From NCBI GenBank assembly GCA_965267335.1, contig OZ253953.1, positions 3,720,001 through 3,784,000 of the forward strand: 64,000 bases of DNA, in the 5' to 3' direction. Origin of the DNA: G965267335 sp965267335. Lineage in GTDB: Bacteria > Bacteroidota > Bacteroidia > Cytophagales > JAAEPT01. This document shows, in pieces, positions 8,682-16,331 of this stretch. Made by a program: the position numbers and the translations under genes. The notes under the pieces were generated by a model. It saw only the letters and a program-made list of their open reading frames with translations, did not search any database and was not told where the DNA came from. Numbering within the stretch: position 1 is the stretch's first letter; every line of letters starts with the position of its first letter.

Positions 8682-9650
8682 ATGCGAAGAACAGTTTCTA
8701 TTACCCTATTTGCGGCTTCTATCATTTTAAGTAGTTGTGTCGTTTCCAAGAAGAAATATGACGAGCTTAATGCACGAAAGTCAGAACTGGAGGTTGAAAA
8801 AGCTAATTGTGACGAACACGTTAAAGCCTTAATGCAAGACAGCATTGACCTTTCCAATGCTCTGGTTAAAAAAACAAAGGAAAACGAAGCTTTAGTTGTT
8901 GACACAGCTAAACTAGGTTATCAACTCAACGAAATTCGTGAAGAACTCAAACAACTGCAGGATGTCTCAAACAAAGACGCCAAACTTCTGAGTCAACAGC
9001 TTTCCAAGGTGGGCAAACTAAACCAGGAACTGGACAAAAAGGAAAAGGAGCTTGCTGAGAAAAATGCTCAACTACAAAAAGACCAGGAAGAAATTGAAAA
9101 ACTGCAGCAAGGATTAGAAGCAAGGGAACAACGAGTAAAGGAACTCGAAAATATGATGAGCGAACAGGAGAAGTCCGTAAACAAACTAAAAAGTAAAATC
9201 AGCGAGGCCCTACTCAGCTTTAATGATGATGAACTTACTGTAGAACTGAAGGATGGTAAGGTCTACGTATCCTTAGCCGAGCAACTCTTATTTCAATCTG
9301 GCAAATATGATGTGGACCAAAAAGGAATTGGTGCGCTCGATAAATTAGCCAAAGCCCTCAAGGACCAAAAGGACATTGACATTATTGTTGAAGGGCATAC
9401 TGATGATGTTCCTATGAATGCCCCAGGACCTATCTCTGATAACTGGGACCTTAGCGTGAAACGAGCCACCTCGATTGTAAAGGTACTCACCAAAGCCGGC
9501 TTAGACCCTACCCACGTTACAGCAGCAGGTAGAGCTGAATTTTCACCGAAAGTTGAAGGAAAAACAAAAGAAGCAAGAGCCAAAAACCGAAGAACTGAGA
9601 TTATTATCAGCCCTAATCTGGATGAGCTCTTTAAACTACTGGAGAAATAA
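8682..9650 (+). CDS. OmpA-family lipoprotein with periplasmic coiled coil
   Basis: The N-terminal signal ends in a lipobox (LSSC, Cys19), so the protein should be lipidated and anchored in the outer membrane. Residues about 25-175 are a long charged heptad-like coiled coil rich in Glu, Lys and Gln. Residues about 200-315 form an OmpA-like peptidoglycan-binding domain with VEGHTDD, NWDLSVKRA and RAKNRRTEI motifs. The coiled coil would act as a spacer between membrane and peptidoglycan. It precedes a T9SS-related gene set (9697-12604), and that set's PD40 protein lacks the OmpA domain found in PorE. The two may work together, but that is inference. Confidence 0.85.
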   Translation: MRRTVSITLFAASIILSSCVVSKKKYDELNARKSELEVEKANCDEHVKALMQDSIDLSNALVKKTKENEALVVDTAKLGYQLNEIREELKQLQDVSNKDAKLLSQQLSKVGKLNQELDKKEKELAEKNAQLQKDQEEIEKLQQGLEAREQRVKELENMMSEQEKSVNKLKSKISEALLSFNDDELTVELKDGKVYVSLAEQLLFQSGKYDVDQKGIGALDKLAKALKDQKDIDIIVEGHTDDVPMNAPGPISDNWDLSVKRATSIVKVLTKAGLDPTHVTAAGRAEFSPKVEGKTKEARAKNRRTEIIISPNLDELFKLLEK

Positions 9651-9676
9651 TTAATTCACGGCTTAACACAATTTTA

Positions 9677-9684
9677 TAAATTTG
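9677..9684 (+). promoter_or_regulatory. Bacteroidota -7 promoter box (TAAATTTG)
   Basis: TAAATTTG matches the Bacteroidota -7 consensus TAnnTTTG and lies 12 bp before the ATG at 9697. No clear -33 TTG element is seen at the expected distance, and the short leader is a reason for caution. Confidence 0.45.
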
Positions 9685-9696
9685 CTGTTTTAAGCT

Positions 9697-10398
9697 ATGG
9701 CAAGGTTTTTTATTCTCATTGTATTTATAATAAGACTTGGGCTTGTCAGTGCTCAATCGATAAGCCCTAGCGCTATTACGAGTGGTTCAACAGCGGCAAG
9801 TGACGGAACTCACTACATTTCCGGCTCGATCGGAGAAACTTCTATTGCAACAAGAGGGGCGGGAAACCCTAAATTAACTGAAGGATTTTTACAACCTTAT
9901 ATCCAGAAAATAGTCGTCATTGGGCCAAACAATGGCTGCCCTCATGAAGAATTAACTTTATTGGCTTCAGGCAGTGATTCATATGTCTGGGTTGATATAA
10001 ATGAACCGGATGATACTCTTTCGACCGACTCTGTGCTAACAATTACTCTGGATCATGTCTACGAATTACTAGTGACTGCACCTTCAGATACATCCCTCAA
10101 AGCAAATAAATATATCTCCGTTCTTACCATTCAGGAATGTCCGTATGACCTTGTGATATATCAATACATTACTCCAAATGGTGATGGCGTTAATGACAAA
10201 CTTATCATTGAGAATATTGAACAGTCCTATAACCATGATCTCAAGATTTTTAACCGTTGGGGGCAACTGGTTTACGAGTCGCAGGAATACCATAATGATT
10301 GGCCTCCGGGCAACGTAAAGGACGGGGTTTATATTTATGTACTGAGAGACAATGTACTTGATCGTGAACATAAGGGAAAAATAGTAATTGAGCAGTGA
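9697..10398 (+). CDS. Secreted protein with T9SS type B (gliding-associated) sorting domain
   Basis: This 233-residue protein has a signal peptide ending ...VSAQS (about residue 20). It then has a short N-terminal region (GETSIATRG...LTEGFLQP) common in Bacteroidota secreted proteins, a central beta-rich part, and a C-terminal type B sorting domain. The last part has ITPNGDGVND near 158-167, IFNRWGQLVYES near 186-197 and a closing GKIVIEQ. The type B domain directs T9SS export and surface attachment and typically depends on a PorP/SprF-like partner. Such a partner is encoded immediately downstream with a 4-nt GTGA overlap, so the two form a cognate pair. Confidence 0.85.
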   Translation: MARFFILIVFIIRLGLVSAQSISPSAITSGSTAASDGTHYISGSIGETSIATRGAGNPKLTEGFLQPYIQKIVVIGPNNGCPHEELTLLASGSDSYVWVDINEPDDTLSTDSVLTITLDHVYELLVTAPSDTSLKANKYISVLTIQECPYDLVIYQYITPNGDGVNDKLIIENIEQSYNHDLKIFNRWGQLVYESQEYHNDWPPGNVKDGVYIYVLRDNVLDREHKGKIVIEQ

Positions 10399-11345
10399 AA
10401 GCACACATCTACAGAGTTCTGATATTATTACCTTTCGTTTCTAGCAATGCCGGATTCTCGCAACTAGACCCCCGTTTTTCTCAAAATATATTTATCCCAA
10501 CATTTTATAACCCAGCGACAGCGGGGTTTAACGAAAGCACCAAGATTACTTCAGCCAACAGGACACAATGGTTAAATAATCAAACTCATTTTACAACGAA
10601 CTATGTTGATGGACAATGGAGAAAAAAGGATGAAACTATGGGATTCTTAGTAGGGTTTTCCAACGACCACCAAGGGATTGCCAACAATACTTCACTCAGA
10701 CTAGGCGCCAACTACAGAGTTCAGATGTTTTCAGGACTTACTTCCTTCGGGATCAGTACCGGAGCCATGAAGTTATCAAAGTCATACTCAGACCTTCTGA
10801 TTAACGACCCAAACGATGTTGTAATCAACAACAGTTCTAATATTGCTCCGGATGTTAGTTTCGGAACATTTTATCAAGGAAAAAAAATACAGCTAGGACT
10901 AAGTATTCGCCATCTCAACCAACCCAAACTTTATAAAGGATTTAATAATAATCACAGGTTCCGCAGAAACTACTACATTCATGGAACATATCTTTTTCAA
11001 ATTAATAAACTTGACCTTTATCACTTTGCAATACTAAGATACGCAGTAGGGATCACTCCCCAAATAGACTTTGGTACCACAGTCGAACTTCCCAATTACT
11101 TGAATGCTGGCGTCTTACTAAGAAGTAACAAAGAATTTGCAATCATGGTCGGTTACAGTTTGGGCAAAAATCACACGGAACAGCCCAGCCTCAGGATAAA
11201 CTATGCATTTGAAACAGGCCTTATTTCTCGCCTGCGGAGTTTATCTACTACCCATGAATTAATTATGTCCTTTGACATTGCCGGTAGGCCAAACCCTGAA
11301 TCAATACTAAAAAAGAGAACGAAAATCTCTCCATTATTCTTTTGA
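10395..11345 (+). CDS. PorP/SprF family type IX secretion outer-membrane protein
   Basis: This 316-residue protein has an N-terminal signal sequence and the family opening SQLDPRFSQNIFIPTFYNPATAGF, followed by alternating beta-barrel strands with repeated GVNYR/GISTG-like segments. PorP/SprF proteins are outer-membrane barrels that help secrete or retain type-B-sorted substrates; SprF serves SprB in Flavobacterium. The start is GTG at 10395 (GTGAAAGCA), overlapping the stop of the upstream gene as GTGA. No in-frame ATG occurs before mature-like sequence, so the GTG start is credible. The 3' end overlaps the next gene as TTGA. The client is most simply the protein encoded just upstream. Confidence 0.88.
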   Translation: MKAHIYRVLILLPFVSSNAGFSQLDPRFSQNIFIPTFYNPATAGFNESTKITSANRTQWLNNQTHFTTNYVDGQWRKKDETMGFLVGFSNDHQGIANNTSLRLGANYRVQMFSGLTSFGISTGAMKLSKSYSDLLINDPNDVVINNSSNIAPDVSFGTFYQGKKIQLGLSIRHLNQPKLYKGFNNNHRFRRNYYIHGTYLFQINKLDLYHFAILRYAVGITPQIDFGTTVELPNYLNAGVLLRSNKEFAIMVGYSLGKNHTEQPSLRINYAFETGLISRLRSLSTTHELIMSFDIAGRPNPESILKKRTKISPLFF

Positions 11346-12604
11346 GAAAAATAGTACCCATCATATTATTCTTATTTCTGTCGTTAAACACGGCAAGTGC
11401 GCAAAAAGGGTATGAAAAAGACCTGAAAATTGCCCATGCCTATATGAAAATAGGTGAATACTCTAATGCGATTAAATACTTCAGCAAATGCTACAGCAAA
11501 CACAAAAGCCCTAAAACTGCACTTCAACTTGCCGAATGTTATATAAACAGTGGACAGTTTGCACAATCAGAAGACTTCCTTTTAAGTGCTTGCAACAGGT
11601 TTACGAACCATTCAATACTCCAAAAAAAACTTATAGAAACCCATATTTTAAATGGTCATTACACGAAGGCAAAAAAAGCCCTTACCCCTCAAATAAAAAG
11701 TGAGGACAGCATCTTTTGGTATAAAAAAATGGCCATCAGTGATTCTGCTAACCATTGGCTGCAATTACCGAACCAAGTTCGATTATTAAACCTAAAGGAG
11801 ATTAATACGGAATACTCGGAAGCTGGAGCCAGTTGGTTCAAGAACGGACTGCTCTTCGCATCGACTAGAGAGTCAATATTTATAAAGACCAAAAACGGAC
11901 AAACCAATGAACCGTTTTACGATCTATACTTTGCAGCTTTTGATGGCGACCACTTTAAACACCCTGCTAGTTTTTCTAATAGTATAAATAGTCCTGACCA
12001 TGAAGTGGGAGTTGCATTCAGCAAAAACTATGAGGAAATCTACTTTACAAGAAGTATACATAAAGAATACAACAATAGCTCCGATGATCACGTCAACCAT
12101 TTAAAGCTATATCGCGCTCATAGAACTACATTAGGATGGTCCAAACCAGAAGTATTCTTACTCAACGACAGCACGGACTCTTTCGGTCATCCAACCATAG
12201 CCCATGATGATGGTGTATTCATTTTCGTATCAGATATGCCTGGCGGTTATGGCGGTACAGATTTGTACATTTCTCTGCAACTGGACTCAAACACATGGAC
12301 CATACCGGAAAACCTTGGCCCACTCATTAACACCCCCGACAATGAAATATTCCCTTTTCTTACAGAAGAAGGAACGCTATACTTTTCATCCAATGGACAC
12401 ATTGGACTAGGTGGCTATGATATTTTTAAAAGTAAACTAATTAAAGGTGAATGGACACCCCCCGAAAATCTGAAATACCCGACCAATAGCAGCAGAGATG
12501 ACTTCGCTTACTCTCAAACCAGAGATGGTAAAAGGAAATTTATCACATCTAACAGAGCCGGAGGCATGGGAAAAGAAGACATCTACGAACTGATTAATAA
12601 GTAA
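11342..12604 (+). CDS. TPR and PD40 beta-propeller protein, PorE-like without OmpA domain
   Basis: A signal peptide (ending near NTASAQ, residue 21) is followed by TPR-like helices (residues about 25-130, AYMKIGEYSNAIKYFSKCY...) and then about five PD40/WD40-like blades. The blades contain GGYGGTDLYI, SSNGHIGLGGYDIFKS and RAGGMGKEDIYEL. This is the N-terminal architecture of PorE-type T9SS ring-associated lipoproteins, but the protein ends at residue 420 after the propeller with no OmpA domain and shows no lipobox cysteine. The start codon is TTG at 11342, overlapping the PorP/SprF stop (TTGA). It is probably periplasmic and part of the same three-gene T9SS accessory operon. Confidence 0.8.
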   Translation: MRKIVPIILFLFLSLNTASAQKGYEKDLKIAHAYMKIGEYSNAIKYFSKCYSKHKSPKTALQLAECYINSGQFAQSEDFLLSACNRFTNHSILQKKLIETHILNGHYTKAKKALTPQIKSEDSIFWYKKMAISDSANHWLQLPNQVRLLNLKEINTEYSEAGASWFKNGLLFASTRESIFIKTKNGQTNEPFYDLYFAAFDGDHFKHPASFSNSINSPDHEVGVAFSKNYEEIYFTRSIHKEYNNSSDDHVNHLKLYRAHRTTLGWSKPEVFLLNDSTDSFGHPTIAHDDGVFIFVSDMPGGYGGTDLYISLQLDSNTWTIPENLGPLINTPDNEIFPFLTEEGTLYFSSNGHIGLGGYDIFKSKLIKGEWTPPENLKYPTNSSRDDFAYSQTRDGKRKFITSNRAGGMGKEDIYELINK

Positions 12605-12610
12605 GGCAGC

Positions 12611-12782
12611 GTACGCATTTAGTGTTCAAAGTTCCTAAACACTTGTCATCCTTAGGCGCGAAGGATCTGAGTGTTTGGATTCTGGTTACCAAATCTAGAT
12701 TCCCCGTCTGGCCAGCCGGACAGGTTCCTTTGTCAGAATGACAGATTTGGTATTGCCTATGGTATACACACTAAATGCGTAC
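12611..12782. mobile_element. MITE-like element with perfect 15-bp terminal inverted repeats
   Basis: The 172-bp intergenic element is bounded by GTACGCATTTAGTGT (12611-12625) and its exact reverse complement (12768-12782). It contains a TTGTCATCCTT...GCGAAGGATCTGAG stretch and a matching TTTGTCAGAATGACAGA palindrome, both of a kind dispersed through Bacteroidota genomes. No ORF or transposase is present. The structure is that of a miniature inverted-repeat element or REP-like palindrome lying between convergent genes, where it could also end transcription. No clear target-site duplication is seen. Confidence 0.6.
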
Positions 12783-12796
12783 ATCACCATAAGTAA

Positions 12797-13519
12797 TTAA
12801 TCTTTTCCGAACAGGTCCCGAATAGTGTCTGAAGTATTGTGTTTCTTTTTTAGTGCTTCGAAAGGATCAAGGTTATCCTCATCTTCATCGGTATGTTGAT
12901 CCTCAGCATTTTCTTCTTTCGAAGATGACCCTACTTTCTCCTCGGAGGACTGATTAGAGGCATTATTACCACTGGATTCCTCATGTGCTCCACTCTGATC
13001 CAACTTATCAGAATTCTGTTGCTCTCTACCATTCTGATCATCAGAATCGCTTTCTAGAATACTCCTATCCTTGGACTTGGTGTTTTCGTCTTCTTTAGTC
13101 TCAAGATCAGTTTGCCCCTCAGAATTACCATTTGATATGACACCAATTTCATCTGGATTCGAGCTAGAAGAATTATTGTCATAAACATTAATACCAGTAT
13201 CAGAAGATAGAGTTTCGTTCGGCTCCCCCTGTTCTATGGGCGTGTTTTCATGTTCTGAAGGAGCAACCGAATCTATTCTATTGCCTGCCTCCCTAAAGAA
13301 GACTAAATATGAGATAATGCCAGCTAAAAGAATACCACCTCCAAGCAACGCCTGGTATCTTCCTTGAGACCAAAAAGGAACTTTGGAGATACTCTTATTA
13401 ATAGAAGACTTCGAAATGACTTGATCGAACAGGTCTGGCACGTCCGCAGGGCGTTCATTCAGCACACCTTCCTTGTACCTTTTTTCATTGTCTGTCAATA
13501 TGTTGTTATGCTCAGTCAA
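12797..13519 (-). CDS. Putative membrane anti-sigma factor with acidic periplasmic tail
   Basis: This 240-residue protein has a cytosolic N-terminal part of about 50 residues, one membrane segment at about residues 55-72 (ALLGGGILLAGIISYLVFF), and a long low-complexity tail rich in Glu, Asp, Ser and Asn. The start is TTG at 13519, overlapping the stop of the ECF sigma gene by 8 nt (TTGACTGA). No ATG lies nearby in frame. Coupling to a sigma factor plus a single membrane span is the usual layout of anti-sigma factors. No zinc-binding ASD motif is visible, so the call rests on context. The acidic tail would lie in the periplasm. Confidence 0.6.
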   Translation of the reverse strand: MTEHNNILTDNEKRYKEGVLNERPADVPDLFDQVISKSSINKSISKVPFWSQGRYQALLGGGILLAGIISYLVFFREAGNRIDSVAPSEHENTPIEQGEPNETLSSDTGINVYDNNSSSSNPDEIGVISNGNSEGQTDLETKEDENTKSKDRSILESDSDDQNGREQQNSDKLDQSGAHEESSGNNASNQSSEEKVGSSSKEENAEDQHTDEDEDNLDPFEALKKKHNTSDTIRDLFGKD

Positions 13520-14045
13520 GTATTTTATTTACGGCTTTATATTCCTCTTGTAATTTCCTTCGTGCTTTTATCAATTGAGACCTTGATGTTCCTTCATCAA
13601 TTTGAAGCTGCTCAGCGATCTCCTTATGAGCATACCCTTCAATCACATATAGATTAAATACAATTCTTTGTTTTAAAGGTAATTTTTCAACCAATTTCTT
13701 TATTTCTTCATATCCCAGATGGCTAATACCGTTCTCCTCTTCCAATTGAAGAGAGGATATTTCTTCCACATCTTCACTTTCTCTCCTGTTGCCAGACTTA
13801 AATTGCGCCAAACAGGTATTAATTGTCACTCGGCTTACCCAGGCCTCAAACTTCCCTTTGTCAGAATCCCACTGATGCATTTTATCATAAATTTTGATAA
13901 AGGCCTCTTGAAAAACATCCTGGGCATTATAATTATTCTCCGAATATCTTCGGCATATAGAAATAACCAAAGGAGCTAACTTATCATATAGAGATCGTTG
14001 AGCATCCTTATCGCCTTTCAAACACCTTGATACCAGTTCTTTCAC
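13512..14045 (-). CDS. ECF-type RNA polymerase sigma factor
   Basis: This 177-residue protein has sigma region 2 (DVFQEAFIKIYDKMHQWD...FEAWVSRV, residues about 43-75), which binds core polymerase and the -10 element. Region 4 (LPLKQRIVFNLYVIEGYAHKEIAEQL, about 115-165) has the helix-turn-helix for the -35-type element. Length and layout are normal for the ECF class. Translation appears to start at GTG (14045). A perfect palindrome (14065-14081) lies just upstream and may be an operator or leader hairpin. It is followed by the putative anti-sigma gene. The target promoters are unknown. Confidence 0.88.
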   Translation of the reverse strand: MKELVSRCLKGDKDAQRSLYDKLAPLVISICRRYSENNYNAQDVFQEAFIKIYDKMHQWDSDKGKFEAWVSRVTINTCLAQFKSGNRRESEDVEEISSLQLEEENGISHLGYEEIKKLVEKLPLKQRIVFNLYVIEGYAHKEIAEQLQIDEGTSRSQLIKARRKLQEEYKAVNKILD

Positions 14046-14064
14046 GAATTGATAATAGCCTTTT

Positions 14065-14081
14065 CTTGATTTAGAATCAAG
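14065..14081. promoter_or_regulatory. 7-bp-arm palindrome upstream of the ECF sigma gene
   Basis: CTTGATT-TAG-AATCAAG is a perfect inverted repeat 20 bp before the GTG start of the sigma gene. It may be an operator for autoregulation or a leader hairpin covering the ribosome-binding region. Confidence 0.35.
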
Positions 14082-14121
14082 GTTTAGAAGACCATTTATT
14101 ACTTCAATAGAATTTTTAAAT

Positions 14122-14149
14122 AAAACGTTGCACGTGAGGCAACGTTTTT
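14122..14149. terminator. Terminator-like hairpin in a divergent intergenic region
   Basis: AAAACGTTGC and GCAACGTTTT form a perfect 10-bp stem with a 7-nt loop, followed by a T5 run on the plus strand and T4 on the minus strand. It looks like a bidirectional rho-independent terminator but lies between divergent start codons (14045 and 14193). It could be a leader attenuator or an insulator. Confidence 0.5.
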
Positions 14150-14192
14150 ATGAGCTATTCTATTAACTATGCAAACACCAATCAAATTGCTT

Positions 14193-14648
14193 ATGAAAAC
14201 AATCTATTTATTGCTCTACTGTGGACTCCTGAAGCTGACAGTCAGCCACGCACAAAGCATAGACAGGAATACAATTTCTTCATTCAGTCAAAGTCATACT
14301 CAACTATGCTCTACTGCAGGAGAAACAAGAGTAGGTACTTATCAAAATACTTACATCCTTACTGATGGGTTCAATCAGCCGAATATATTAATTACACCAT
14401 TAGATAAGGAATTGAACCAAGACTTAAAAGTATATCCTAATCCGGTTGTAAATAATTTAAGAATAGAATCGGAACTGGCTCTAAAATCAATCAAATTATC
14501 TAATATTGCCGGTCAGGAGCTAATTTCATTCGATGGCGAAACACAAAACATCATTTCATTGGAAACATTTACGCCAGGCACTTACCTATTATCCATAGAA
14601 CTGGCAAACACTAAAAAATTCAGAAAGTATAAAATCATCAAACAATGA
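14193..14648 (+). CDS. Small secreted protein with T9SS type A sorting domain
   Basis: The best start is the ATG at 14193, which gives a 151-residue protein whose signal peptide begins MKTIYLLLY and ends ...VSHAQS; an upstream in-frame ATG at 14169 adds only eight residues. The mature N-terminus resembles the GET...LTDGFNQP module also seen in the protein at 9697. The last 75 residues are a type A T9SS sorting domain: LKVYPNPV, ELALKSIKLSNIAGQE, FTPGTYLLSIE and a basic end. The gene overlaps the next by 4 nt (ATGA). It could be a small surface protein or a carrier for the fibre-like protein downstream. Confidence 0.8.
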   Translation: MKTIYLLLYCGLLKLTVSHAQSIDRNTISSFSQSHTQLCSTAGETRVGTYQNTYILTDGFNQPNILITPLDKELNQDLKVYPNPVVNNLRIESELALKSIKLSNIAGQELISFDGETQNIISLETFTPGTYLLSIELANTKKFRKYKIIKQ

Positions 14649-16327
14649 AAAATATAGTTACAATCATATCTCTGTTTATAACAATGATTTCCTCCTCTTT
14701 GGCTCAGGCGCCACAGGCTATTAACTACCAGGGGGTGGCAAGAGATGCCTCGGGAAATGAGCTAGCTAATACAAACATTTCGTTGCGACTCAATATTCTT
14801 GATGGCTCTGCTGCGGGAGCAACTATTTATCAGGAAGAACATAGTGTAACGACAAACGAGTTCGGATTATTTTCACTTCAAATTGGTACAGGAACGGCCA
14901 CGATCGGAACATTTTCATCCATCGATTGGGGAGTCAATACACGATGGCTAGAAGTTGAAATGGACCCATTGGGCGGCACTTCATACGTCAACATGGGAAC
15001 CAGCCAACTAGTAAGTGTACCTTATGCACTTTACGCTGAAACAAGTGGTAGTGGTGCATCATCAGTATGGGAACAAAACGCCAGTGATATTTATTACGAT
15101 GCGGGGAATGTTGGAATTGGCGTAAATTCACCCAAAGCCCAGCTAGAAGTGACTGGTAAATCTTATTTTGGAGATCTTCTAACTGGTGGTAGTAACACCT
15201 CACTAATTAGCGACCCAACAGTAAATATTAATCGCAATTTGGTAAGTACTTCTGCCGAGGCAAACATATTACAAATAACGGCACACTCCAGCGCAGATGG
15301 AGTTACAGGAGATGCAGGAGCTCTCATTATTGGATCAACAGACGTACCTGGTCTTGGGTCTATATTTCTTTCCAGTAATGACGAAACAACCTCCGGTATC
15401 GGTTTTAAAACCAGAAATGCTACGGGTGAAGATTATAGAATGGTGATTAATGCTGATGGTGAAGTTGGAATTGGAACCAACTCACCCTCCGCACCTCTTA
15501 ATATTTCTTCTAACGTATCAGGCACCGCCTTTATAGAATTAAATGATTCTGAAGCAGCAGGATCACACTTAAAGCTTCGTGATGCTACAGCGTTGACGAA
15601 TGGATTTGTTCCAATGATTGACGGAAAAAGTGTCGGGACCGGTGTCACCAGAGCCGGACTATTGGTAGTTGGAAAGCTAAGTGATGATGGTGTTGATGAT
15701 AAAGGTATTGCTTTTAGAGCCTGGGCAAATGATTCTGATCCGATTACAACTGCATCATTATTTGAGTGGCAAAGTGGAAATAATGTTATGATGGACATGA
15801 ATGCGAATGGCAACTTGGGAATAGGAACTGAAACTCCCGGAGACCATAAACTTAATATTGAAATAGATGCTACAACGGGCCAAAGAAATGCAATCCTACT
15901 GAATAATATTTCAAATGGGACTGGTTCATCCATAGGACTGCAATTACAAGCTGGGACAGATGGTGAATTTGGAGCAATAGGCTTTGGAGCTAGCTCTTAC
16001 ACAATCAATCCTCAATATACGGGATCGACCTATATTGCTAATACTGCCCAAGGTATCGTACTGGATTGTTCCGAAACCGGTGCGTCAACCAGATTCACTT
16101 TCAGAAATGGAGGTGCTACATCAGTTGAATATATGAGGATTGATTCTGATGGGGAAGTTGGTGTAGGAACAGCAGATCCGCGCTCCAAACTACATATATC
16201 ATCAGGAGACGTATACATCGACAATAGTGCCAACGGTGTAATTCTCACTTCGCCAAATGGAAGTTGCTTCCGAGTCACAGTAGATAATGCCGGAAGCTTA
16301 TCAGCGACATCAATCACCTGCCCCTAA
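14645..16327 (+). CDS. Secreted fibre-like repeat protein (phage-tail/adhesin-like)
   Basis: This 560-residue protein has a signal peptide (to about residue 20, ...SSLAQA). It continues with the widespread Bacteroidota module APQAINYQGVARDASG...LVSVPYALYAE (residues about 21-130), then a beta-rich fibre with recurrent VGIGTNSP, LGIGTETP and VGVGTADP motifs. These motifs are typical of trimeric tail-fibre or YadA-like head repeats. The C-terminus (SCFRVTVDNAGSLSATSITCP) carries two cysteines and no T9SS sorting signal. It is translationally coupled (ATGA) to the type-A-sorted protein upstream. A surface filament or adhesin role is likely; how it is retained is not visible. Confidence 0.7.
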   Translation: MKNIVTIISLFITMISSSLAQAPQAINYQGVARDASGNELANTNISLRLNILDGSAAGATIYQEEHSVTTNEFGLFSLQIGTGTATIGTFSSIDWGVNTRWLEVEMDPLGGTSYVNMGTSQLVSVPYALYAETSGSGASSVWEQNASDIYYDAGNVGIGVNSPKAQLEVTGKSYFGDLLTGGSNTSLISDPTVNINRNLVSTSAEANILQITAHSSADGVTGDAGALIIGSTDVPGLGSIFLSSNDETTSGIGFKTRNATGEDYRMVINADGEVGIGTNSPSAPLNISSNVSGTAFIELNDSEAAGSHLKLRDATALTNGFVPMIDGKSVGTGVTRAGLLVVGKLSDDGVDDKGIAFRAWANDSDPITTASLFEWQSGNNVMMDMNANGNLGIGTETPGDHKLNIEIDATTGQRNAILLNNISNGTGSSIGLQLQAGTDGEFGAIGFGASSYTINPQYTGSTYIANTAQGIVLDCSETGASTRFTFRNGGATSVEYMRIDSDGEVGVGTADPRSKLHISSGDVYIDNSANGVILTSPNGSCFRVTVDNAGSLSATSITCP

Positions 16328-16331
16328 AAAA

